The notes under the pieces are model-generated. The model worked only from the letters and a program-made list of their open reading frames with translations. It searched no databases and was not told the DNA's origin. Shown here in pieces: positions 44,056-51,055 of a stretch of DNA of 64,000 nt. The stretch comes from SW4 sp042466115 (lineage in GTDB: Bacteria; Pseudomonadota; Alphaproteobacteria; Rhodobacterales; Rhodobacteraceae): contig NZ_JAXHBQ010000001.1 of the NCBI RefSeq assembly GCF_042466115.1, positions 2,108,001-2,172,000 of the forward strand, written 5' to 3'. Each line of letters begins with the position of its first letter. The stretch's first letter is position 1. The translations under genes were made by a program, and so were the position numbers.

Positions 44056-44906
44056 TGCCCGAACTTCCCGAGGTTGAAACCGTCCGCCGCGGCCTTGCCC
44101 CCGCGATGGAGGGGCAGGTCATTGCGCGTGCCGCTGTGAACCGCCCCGATCTGCGCTGGCCGTTCCCTGAAAACATGGCCGCGCGGTTGACGGGCGCGCG
44201 TGTCACGGCGCTGCGGCGTAGGTCGAAATACATCCTTGCTGATCTGGATACGGGCGAGACCCTTATCATCCATCTTGGCATGTCGGGCCGGATGCTTGTC
44301 TCGGGTGATCCGCTTGGCCAGTTCCACCACGACCACCCCGCGCCCGCGAAACATGATCACGTTGTGCTGGATATGGAGAGCGGCGCGCGGATCACGTTCA
44401 ACGATGCGCGGCGTTTCGGCGCGATGGATCTTTGCGCGACAGATGCACTCGACACCCACTGGCTGATTGCGAAACTTGGCCCCGAACCGTTGGGAAATGC
44501 GTTTGACGAACCGCATCTGATTGCCGCGCTGGCCGGGCGCAACACACCGATCAAGACCGCCCTGCTGGATCAGAGAATCGTTTCCGGTCTTGGCAACATA
44601 TATGTCTGCGAAGTGCTGTTTCGCGCGCGCATCAGCCCCAAACGCAAAGCAGGGCACCTTTCGCAACGCCGTGTCGCGTCACTTGTTCCGATCATCCGCG
44701 ATGTCCTGTCCGAGGCGATAACGGCGGGCGGATCATCCTTGCGCGATTACCGTCAGGCTGACGGCGAACTGGGCTATTTCCAACACGTTTTTCGGGTTTA
44801 CGACCGCGCGGGGGAACCCTGCGCGACGCCCGACTGCACGGGCAAAATCACCCGAATCGTTCAGGGCGGAAGATCATCTTTCTATTGTCCGCAATGTCAA
44901 AGATAG
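44055..44906 (+). CDS. mutM: Formamidopyrimidine-DNA glycosylase
   Basis: MutM removes oxidised purines such as 8-oxoguanine. The 283-residue protein starts with the catalytic PELPEVETVRRGL (Pro2 and Glu3 in the mature protein), has LDQRIVSGLGNIYVCEVLF, and ends with a four-cysteine zinc finger (CATPDC and YCPQCQR). All key residues are intact. It overlaps the preceding membrane-protein gene by one base. Confidence 0.98.
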   Translation: MPELPEVETVRRGLAPAMEGQVIARAAVNRPDLRWPFPENMAARLTGARVTALRRRSKYILADLDTGETLIIHLGMSGRMLVSGDPLGQFHHDHPAPAKHDHVVLDMESGARITFNDARRFGAMDLCATDALDTHWLIAKLGPEPLGNAFDEPHLIAALAGRNTPIKTALLDQRIVSGLGNIYVCEVLFRARISPKRKAGHLSQRRVASLVPIIRDVLSEAITAGGSSLRDYRQADGELGYFQHVFRVYDRAGEPCATPDCTGKITRIVQGGRSSFYCPQCQR

Positions 44907-44968
44907 CTTGATCGCCGCGCCCGCTTTGCTAAGCACTAGCACTACCGCAGCCACCACGGGGGCCACAC

Positions 44969-45745
44969 ATGGCGTTTGAAACGATCATCGTAAGCACGCA
45001 GGACGACATCGCCCTGATTACCTTGAACCGGCCTGACGCGCTCAATGCGCTGAACTCGCAACTGATGGGCGAACTTGCAACAGCACTGGCCGAGGCAGAC
45101 GAAAGCCCCAAAGTGCGTGCCATTGTGATCACCGGATCGGACAAGGCCTTTGCCGCCGGTGCGGACATTACCGAAATGGCCGACAAGACCTTTGTGGAAA
45201 TGTATACGGACAACTTTTTCGGCGCTGAAACCGACCGTTTCCTACAGGTGCGCAAGCCGATCATCGCCGCTGTTGCGGGCTATGCGCTTGGCGGCGGATG
45301 CGAGCTGGCGATGATGTGCGACTTTATCATTGCCGCCGATACCGCGAAATTCGGCCTGCCCGAACTGAACCTTGGCGTGATCCCCGGCATTGGTGGCACG
45401 CAGCGCCTGACCCGCTATGTGGGCAAGGCAAAATCAATGGACATGCATCTGACAGGGCGCTTTATGCCCGCCGAGGAGGCCGAAGCATCAGGCCTTGTCA
45501 GCCGTGTTGTCCCCGCCAAGAAACTCAAGGACGAGGCACTGGCCGCCGCTGCCAAGATCGCCGAGAAATCCCTTCTGGCGACAACGGCTGCCAAGGATGC
45601 TGTCAACCATTCCTATGAAACGCCATTGTCCGAAGGCATCCGTTATGAACGCCGCCTGTTCCAGTCGCTTTTCGCGACCGAAGACCAGAAAGAGGGCATG
45701 GCCGCCTTCAAGGAAAAGCGCGAACCGCAGTTCCGCGACAAATAG
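44969..45745 (+). CDS. Enoyl-CoA hydratase
   Basis: A 258-residue crotonase-family enzyme that hydrates enoyl-CoA in fatty-acid oxidation. It has the oxyanion-hole segments AFAAGADITEMA and GYALGGGCELAMMCDF, and the catalytic glutamate region PELNLGVIPGIGGTQRL. The two glutamates expected for hydratase activity appear present. In this group the gene commonly sits between mutM and rpsT near dnaA, as here. Confidence 0.92.
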   Translation: MAFETIIVSTQDDIALITLNRPDALNALNSQLMGELATALAEADESPKVRAIVITGSDKAFAAGADITEMADKTFVEMYTDNFFGAETDRFLQVRKPIIAAVAGYALGGGCELAMMCDFIIAADTAKFGLPELNLGVIPGIGGTQRLTRYVGKAKSMDMHLTGRFMPAEEAEASGLVSRVVPAKKLKDEALAAAAKIAEKSLLATTAAKDAVNHSYETPLSEGIRYERRLFQSLFATEDQKEGMAAFKEKREPQFRDK

Positions 45746-45903
45746 GGCGCAAATCAGGGGTTCCCTTTTGTGTCCTTTGCCCCTAAAGACCCCCGATACA
45801 TGCGCGTGATGCCCGCCTAGGCAAGAATCAACCGGTTCATCAAACCCGGTCCGGGCCCTTGTGCGCTACAGTTTTAACAGACCCGGAAAGTGGGATTGAT
45901 CAC

Positions 45904-46167
45904 ATGGCAAATACGCCCCAAGCAAAAAAACGCGCGCGTCAGAACGAAGCACGCTTTCAAGTCAACAAAGCACGCCGTTCGCGTATCCGCACATATCTGC
46001 GCAAAGTCGAAGAGGCGATTGCCTCGGGTGACAAGGACGCGGCAAGCGCAGCCCTGCGCGCGGCACAGCCCGAAATCATGCGCGGCGTGACCAAAGGTGT
46101 GATGCACAAGAACACGGCGTCGCGCAAAGTGTCGCGTCTCAGCGCCCGGGTCAAAGCGATCGGCTAG
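45904..46167 (+). CDS. rpsT: 30S ribosomal protein S20
   Basis: S20 binds 16S rRNA early in small-subunit assembly. The 87-residue basic protein begins MANTPQAKKRARQNEARFQ and has GVMHKNTASRKVSRLSARVK. The start at 45904 agrees with the family; an extension upstream is not supported. It stands alone and is followed by a terminator at 46217-46246. Confidence 0.98.
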   Translation: MANTPQAKKRARQNEARFQVNKARRSRIRTYLRKVEEAIASGDKDAASAALRAAQPEIMRGVTKGVMHKNTASRKVSRLSARVKAIG

Positions 46168-46777
46168 GGCCGCGACTCGGCTGGAAATGGCCGGAACGCA
46201 ACGTAACAGATTCTGCAAGAGGGCATGTCACAAGACGTGCCCTCTTTGCTTTTGGGCAACAGGCACCACGACTTTTCCTTACGATTCAAAGCCGGCGCAG
46301 ATTCGTTTTGCGAAAGGTCGGAGTCAATCCCAACGTTGCAGTTGCCGTGGCCGCAAACGCCTTGCTAACTTAGCTATGCGATTCACTTCGTTCCTGGGGG
46401 AGCATGGGAAGACGCAGTACCAAATGCGGGCCCAGACGGCAGCTTTGCCGGATGTCCAAATCGGTGTTGTCGTTCTGGGTGATTGGGACAGCCGGCATGT
46501 AAATGTCGGGCAGGCCCGGTCATTCCGCATCATTTTCGTCGGCAGAATGCGGGCGATGGTGGCGATCCGTGTTCTGCAAAATGCTGTGTGTTATGCCGTG
46601 GCCAATTCTTGATTGGCGGGCCACGCGCACAGCCTTTGACAAGGCGAGAGTCACTGATCGGTTTCCGCTTGGGGCGCGGTGACCGTGCGCTGTGGCTTTG
46701 TCAGGACCGATTGAACCGTGTGCGAGGCGTAAGGGGCGCGTTGTGCGAGCATTGGTTTTTATTGGGACAGGGACAGA
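46168..46777 (+). promoter_or_regulatory. 610-base dnaA promoter region with seven GANTC sites
   Basis: No gene is supported between rpsT and dnaA. GANTC, the site of the alphaproteobacterial methylase CcrM, occurs at 46174, 46209, 46283, 46300, 46321, 46380 and 46648, against two to three expected by base composition. A TTGACA at 46636-46641 has the last site just downstream, so it could be a methylation-sensitive promoter, though its -10 is weak. A hairpin of GTGGCC/GGCCAC with inner CCAAT/ATTGG lies at 46598-46624. I see no clear DnaA box (TTATCCACA) here. Confidence 0.5.
46217..46246 (+). terminator. rpsT terminator
   Basis: AAGAGGGCA (46217-46225) and TGCCCTCTT (46238-46246) form a perfect 9-bp stem, with TTGCTTTT after it. 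It lies 50 bases after the rpsT stop and has the form of an intrinsic terminator. Confidence 0.75.
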
Positions 46778-48106
46778 ATGAAAGACGCGATTTGGTCTGA
46801 CGTAAAAGAAACGCTACAGGGAACGTTAGGGGCGAACAACTTCAAGAACTGGATCGAGCCGCTGGATCTTTATGATCTGTCCGGTGGTATCGCAACCTTC
46901 CACGTCCCCACGAATTTCTTCGGAAACTATGTTTCGCAGAATTTCGGTGATCAGATCCTCTATCAGATTCAGCGTGCGCATGATGCGATTGGCCGCCTGA
47001 ACTTTGTGGTCGACAAATCAAACCGCCCCACGGCACCCAAGGCTGCACCCGCGCAGGTCAAGAAACCCGTCAGCGCCAATATCGACGCCCGCTTTACCTT
47101 TGACAGCTTCGTCGTCGGCAAGCCAAACGAACTGGCACATGCCGCCGCGCGCAAGGTTGCCGAAGGGGGGCCGGTGTCGTTCAACCCGCTGTTCCTTTAT
47201 GGTGGCGTTGGCCTTGGTAAAACGCACCTCATGCATGCGATTGCCCACGAACTGCAACGCGCAAAACCCGAACTGAACGTGCTGTATCTGTCGGCGGAAC
47301 AGTTCATGTATCGGTTCATTTCCGCGCTGCGCGAACGCAAGATGATCGACTTCAAGCAGATGTTCCGCGCCGTTGACGTATTGATGGTCGATGACGTGCA
47401 GTTCATCGCTGGCAAGGAATCCACGCAGGAAGAATTCTTTCACACGTTCAACGCACTGGTCGATCAGAACAAACAAATCATCCTGTCTGCCGACCGTGCG
47501 CCGGGCGAAATCAAGGACCTTGAGGACCGGATCAAATCGCGGATGCAATGTGGCCTTGTGGTTGACCTGCACCCTACCGATTACGAACTCCGCCTGGGCA
47601 TTTTGCAAAACAAGGAACAGGCCTTTGCGTTGCAATACCCCGATGTGGTGCTGACGGACGGCGTGCTTGAATTCATGGCCCACCGGATCGCCATGAACGT
47701 GCGTATCCTTGAAGGGGCGCTGACCCGTTTGTATGCGTTCGCCTCTCTCGTAGGGCGTGAAATCACCCTTGATTTGGCGCAGGATTGTCTTGCCGATATC
47801 CTTCGCGCATCCGATCGCAAGATCACCGTCGAGGAAATCCAGCGCAAGGTTGCGGATTACTACAACATCCGCCTGTCGGATCTTGTTGGTTCCAAGCGCC
47901 TGCGCGCCTTTGCCCGCCCGCGCCAGATCGCGATGTATCTGAGCAAGCGTATGACATCGCGGTCTCTGCCCGATATCGGGCGCCGCTTTGGCGGCAAGGA
48001 CCATACGACCGTGATGCATGGTGTAAAACGCGTCGAAGAACTGCAGATGACCGACAGTCAGATTGCTGACGACATCGAAAACCTGCGCCGCGCACTCGAG
48101 GCATAA
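46778..48106 (+). CDS. dnaA: Chromosomal replication initiator protein DnaA
   Basis: DnaA binds origin boxes and opens DNA to start replication. The 442-residue protein has the N-terminal oligomerisation domain, a Pro/Lys linker near residues 85-100, the AAA+ domain with Walker A LYGGVGLGKTHLMHAI, Walker B VLMVDDVQFIAGKEST, and the C-terminal DNA-binding signature RRFGGKDHTTVMHGVKRVEE. It follows a 610-base region rich in GANTC sites. Confidence 0.98.
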   Translation: MKDAIWSDVKETLQGTLGANNFKNWIEPLDLYDLSGGIATFHVPTNFFGNYVSQNFGDQILYQIQRAHDAIGRLNFVVDKSNRPTAPKAAPAQVKKPVSANIDARFTFDSFVVGKPNELAHAAARKVAEGGPVSFNPLFLYGGVGLGKTHLMHAIAHELQRAKPELNVLYLSAEQFMYRFISALRERKMIDFKQMFRAVDVLMVDDVQFIAGKESTQEEFFHTFNALVDQNKQIILSADRAPGEIKDLEDRIKSRMQCGLVVDLHPTDYELRLGILQNKEQAFALQYPDVVLTDGVLEFMAHRIAMNVRILEGALTRLYAFASLVGREITLDLAQDCLADILRASDRKITVEEIQRKVADYYNIRLSDLVGSKRLRAFARPRQIAMYLSKRMTSRSLPDIGRRFGGKDHTTVMHGVKRVEELQMTDSQIADDIENLRRALEA

Positions 48107-48167
48107 GCGGCGCTTGACGCGGCGCGCGCAGTAACGGACAGTCCGAAAAACAGAATTGGCTTGAGTT

Positions 48168-48196
48168 GGAGGGGGAAACAGGTAGTTTTCCCCTCC
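48168..48196 (+). other. Hairpin in the dnaA-dnaN gap
   Basis: GGAGGGGGAAA (48168-48178) pairs with TTTTCCCCTCC (48186-48196) across a 7-base loop, with one G-T wobble. It ends 38 bases before the dnaN start. With no T run after it, it may be a processing or pausing site rather than a terminator. Confidence 0.5.
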
Positions 48197-48234
48197 GGCA
48201 TCTGTCAGCCCGGAAGAAATGCGGAGCAAGGGAT

Positions 48235-49353
48235 ATGAAACTTAGCATCGAGCGCGGCGCGCTTCTCAAGGCCGTTGCACAGGCCCAATCGGTCGTCGAA
48301 CGCCGCAACACCATCCCGATCCTCGCCAACGTCCTGATCGAGGCCGAAGGCGATACCGTGCAGTTTCGCGCCACCGATCTTGACATCGAAGTTGTCGACA
48401 AGGCCCCGGCCAAGGTTGAACGCGCAGGTGCCACCACCGTCAGCGCCGTGACCCTGAACGAAATCGTGCGCAAACTGCCTGACGGCGCGCTTGTGACCCT
48501 GTCCGAGGATGGTGCATCCGGCCGCCTGACAATCGAAGCGGGCCGCTCGAACTTCAGCCTCGCCACCTTGCCCAAGGAAGATTTTCCCGTGATGGCCACG
48601 TCGGATTATACGACGAACTTTTCCTGCGCTGCGCCCGTGTTGCGCCGCCTGTTCGACAAATCCAAATTCGCGATCTCAACGGAAGAAACCCGTTACTACC
48701 TTAACGGTGTTTACATGCACGTCTCGGACGCCGATGGCGGCAAGGTGCTGCGCTGTGTTGCGACTGACGGCCACCGCCTTGCCCGCATTGATGCCGACCT
48801 GCCCGAAGGGGCCGATGGCATGGCGGGCGTCATCGTGCCCCGCAAAACAGTGGGCGAGTTGCGCAAGCTGCTGGATGACGATGACATGAAAATCGCCGTG
48901 TCCGTGTCCGAAACCAAAGTGCGCTTTGCGACCCCCGACATCACCCTGACCTCCAAGGTGATTGACGGCACATTCCCCGACTACACCCGCGTCATTCCAC
49001 AGGGAAACACCCGCAAGATGGAAGTTGACGCCGCTGAATTCGCCAAGGCCGTTGATCGTGTGGCAACCGTGTCGTCGGAACGTTCGCGTGCCGTGAAACT
49101 GTCACTTGACGAAGACCGTCTGGTCCTGTCCGTCAACGCGCCCGACAGCGGTGCTGCCGAGGAAGAACTCGCCGTGGCCTATGGTGACGAACGTCTGGAA
49201 ATCGGGTTCAACGCGAAATACCTGCTGGAGATTGCCAGCCAGGTGGACCGCGAAAATGCCGTGTTCATGTTCAACTCCTCGGGCGATCCGACCCTGATGC
49301 GCGAAGGCAATGACACCAGCGCTGTCTATGTGGTCATGCCGATGCGCGTGTGA
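48235..49353 (+). CDS. dnaN: DNA polymerase III beta clamp
   Basis: The beta clamp keeps polymerase on DNA. The 372-residue protein begins MKLSIERGALLKAVAQAQSV, with three clamp repeats and the C-terminal NAVFMFNSSGDPTLMREG. The start at 48235 is preceded by AAGGG; an in-frame upstream codon lies inside the hairpin region and is unlikely. recF follows after 40 bases. Confidence 0.98.
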   Translation: MKLSIERGALLKAVAQAQSVVERRNTIPILANVLIEAEGDTVQFRATDLDIEVVDKAPAKVERAGATTVSAVTLNEIVRKLPDGALVTLSEDGASGRLTIEAGRSNFSLATLPKEDFPVMATSDYTTNFSCAAPVLRRLFDKSKFAISTEETRYYLNGVYMHVSDADGGKVLRCVATDGHRLARIDADLPEGADGMAGVIVPRKTVGELRKLLDDDDMKIAVSVSETKVRFATPDITLTSKVIDGTFPDYTRVIPQGNTRKMEVDAAEFAKAVDRVATVSSERSRAVKLSLDEDRLVLSVNAPDSGAAEEELAVAYGDERLEIGFNAKYLLEIASQVDRENAVFMFNSSGDPTLMREGNDTSAVYVVMPMRV

Positions 49354-49380
49354 CGCGACCTCGCAGAAATATCACTGATC

Positions 49381-49407
49381 AAGAGGGCCACTGATGTCGG
49401 CCCTCTT
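49381..49407 (+). other. Hairpin enclosing the recF start codon
   Basis: AAGAGGGCC (49381-49389) and GGCCCTCTT (49399-49407) form a perfect 9-bp stem. The recF ATG (49394-49396) lies in the 9-base loop, and the only Shine-Dalgarno-like element, AGAGG, is in the 5' arm. TTCTGT follows. It may be both terminator-like for dnaN and a brake on recF translation. Confidence 0.7.
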
Positions 49408-50512
49408 TCTGTCTGAACTTACCCTGTCGCATTTTCGCTCGCACAAGCGCGCGGCGATCACTGCCGATGGCCGCCCAGTGGCGATCTATGGCGCGAATGG
49501 CGCAGGCAAGACAAACATCCTCGAAGCTATTTCGATGCTGTCGCCGGGGCGTGGTCTGCGCCGGGCGGGTGTCGATGATATCGCCCGCCGCCCTGAATCG
49601 CTGGGATGGAAAGTCAGCGGTGTTCTGCACTCCCTGCACCACACCCACGACATCGAAACCAGTGCCGATGCGGGCGCAAGCCGCACCGTGCGCATTGACG
49701 ACAAGACCGCCGCGCAGGTCGCGTTGGGCCGTATCGGGCGTATCCTCTGGCTGATCCCCGCGATGGACCGTCTGTGGATCGAAGGGGCCGAGGGGCGGCG
49801 CCGTTTCCTTGACCGTGCCACGCTTAGTTTTGAACCGCGCCATGCCGAAATCGTGCTGACTTATGAAAAGGCGATGCGCGAACGTAACCGCCTGCTGAAA
49901 GACATGGTGCGCGACGCCCACTGGTATGCCGCGTTGGAAAACCAGATGGCCGAGGCGGGCGCGCAAATCCATGCCAACCGTCAGGACGCGCTGATTGCCC
50001 TGACCGCCGCGCAGGATGCCGCGCAAACCGTCTTTCCCACCGCCAGCCTTGCGCTTACACACCCCGAACCGGCCTGTGATGCGCCCGAAGACGCCGACGC
50101 CCTGCGCGCCACCTTTGCCGAGGGGCGTTTACGTGATCTGGCAGCAGGGCGCACCCTGTCCGGCCCGCACCGCGCTGATCTGGACGCCACATTCGCCGCC
50201 AAGGGTGTGGCGGCCAAGGACTGTTCGACCGGCGAACAAAAGGCGCTGCTGATTTCGCTGATCCTTGCCAATGCCCGCGCCCTGGCCAGCGATTTCGGCG
50301 CGCCACCGATCCTGTTGCTGGACGAGGTCGCAGCCCATCTTGATGCCACCCGCCGCGCGGCGCTGTATGATGAAATCACGGCACTTGGGGCGCAGGCGTG
50401 GATGACCGGCACCGGCCCCGAACTGTTTGCCGAACTTGGTGCGCGCGCCCAGTATGTCGAAGTAACCGAAACCGATGGCACATCAACCGTCCACGAAAGG
50501 CCCGCCCCATGA
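49394..50512 (+). CDS. recF: DNA repair and recombination protein RecF
   Basis: RecF helps load RecA at gaps. The 372-residue ABC-type ATPase has YGANGAGKTNILEAISMLSP (Walker A) near residue 34, the signature CSTGEQKALLISLILANARA, and Walker B ILLLDEVAAHLDATRR. Its start codon lies in the loop of a 9-bp hairpin whose stem holds the ribosome-binding site. It overlaps the VOC-protein gene by 4 bases. Confidence 0.96.
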   Translation: MSALFLSELTLSHFRSHKRAAITADGRPVAIYGANGAGKTNILEAISMLSPGRGLRRAGVDDIARRPESLGWKVSGVLHSLHHTHDIETSADAGASRTVRIDDKTAAQVALGRIGRILWLIPAMDRLWIEGAEGRRRFLDRATLSFEPRHAEIVLTYEKAMRERNRLLKDMVRDAHWYAALENQMAEAGAQIHANRQDALIALTAAQDAAQTVFPTASLALTHPEPACDAPEDADALRATFAEGRLRDLAAGRTLSGPHRADLDATFAAKGVAAKDCSTGEQKALLISLILANARALASDFGAPPILLLDEVAAHLDATRRAALYDEITALGAQAWMTGTGPELFAELGARAQYVEVTETDGTSTVHERPAP

Positions 50513-50946
50513 CCCCGCAACGCGTTACCCTGATCACCCTTGGCGTTGCCGATCTTACGCGCGCCAAGGCGTTTTATGACGCCCTTGGCTGGCAGGCGAC
50601 AGAACGGACCGAAGGCGTGGTCTTTTATCAGATCAACGGCATGGTGTTGGGGCTGTTCGGGCTTGGCCCGCTTGCGGCCGATCAGGGACGCCCTGACGCA
50701 CCCCTTGGCACAGGGGCAATGACCCTCGCACAAAACTTCTCGACCGAGGCCGAGGTTGACGCGGCCTATGCACAGGCACTGACAGTCGGCGCAACGGCCC
50801 TCAAAGCCCCGGAAAAGGTGTTCTGGGGCGGCTATTCGGGCTATTACGCTGATCCGGATGGCCACGTTTGGGAGGTCGCGATGAACCCGTTCTGGCCACT
50901 CAACGACGATGGCAGCCTCACTTTGCCGACGGGTGCGGACGCCTGA
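50509..50946 (+). CDS. VOC family (glyoxalase-like) protein
   Basis: A 145-residue protein of the vicinal oxygen chelate fold, which covers glyoxalases, dioxygenases and antibiotic-binding proteins. It has TLITLGVADLTRAKAFYDAL and the C-terminal YYADPDGHVWEVAMNPFW, with the metal-ligand Glu in HVWEV. The substrate is not evident. It overlaps recF by 4 bases, an unexpected insertion in the recF-gyrB interval. Confidence 0.88.
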   Translation: MTPQRVTLITLGVADLTRAKAFYDALGWQATERTEGVVFYQINGMVLGLFGLGPLAADQGRPDAPLGTGAMTLAQNFSTEAEVDAAYAQALTVGATALKAPEKVFWGGYSGYYADPDGHVWEVAMNPFWPLNDDGSLTLPTGADA

Positions 50947-50998
50947 TTATGCAGCGCAACCGCACCGCCTGAATCACCGCAAAATATAGCGGGATCGC

Positions 50999-51027
50999 GT
51001 GACATCCCCCCCTAAACCTCGTATAAA
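50999..51027 (+). promoter_or_regulatory. Sigma-70-type promoter for gyrB
   Basis: GTGACA (50999-51004) and TATAAA (51022-51027) are separated by exactly 17 bases, each one base from consensus. Transcription would start near 51034, about 22 bases before the gyrB start at 51056. AGGAAAG at 51044-51050 is the ribosome-binding site. Confidence 0.7.
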
Positions 51028-51055
51028 AACGGACAAAATACGCAGGAAAGATTGC

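Noticed and set aside
46187..46612. Open frame of 141 codons between rpsT and dnaA
   Set aside because: It runs through the rpsT terminator, lacks a ribosome-binding site and has no recognisable family features; the region reads better as a regulatory gap.
46168..46777. Chromosomal origin (oriC) upstream of dnaA
   Set aside because: I found no consensus DnaA boxes or AT-rich unwinding element; in alphaproteobacteria the origin is often elsewhere. A box search with mismatches would be decisive.
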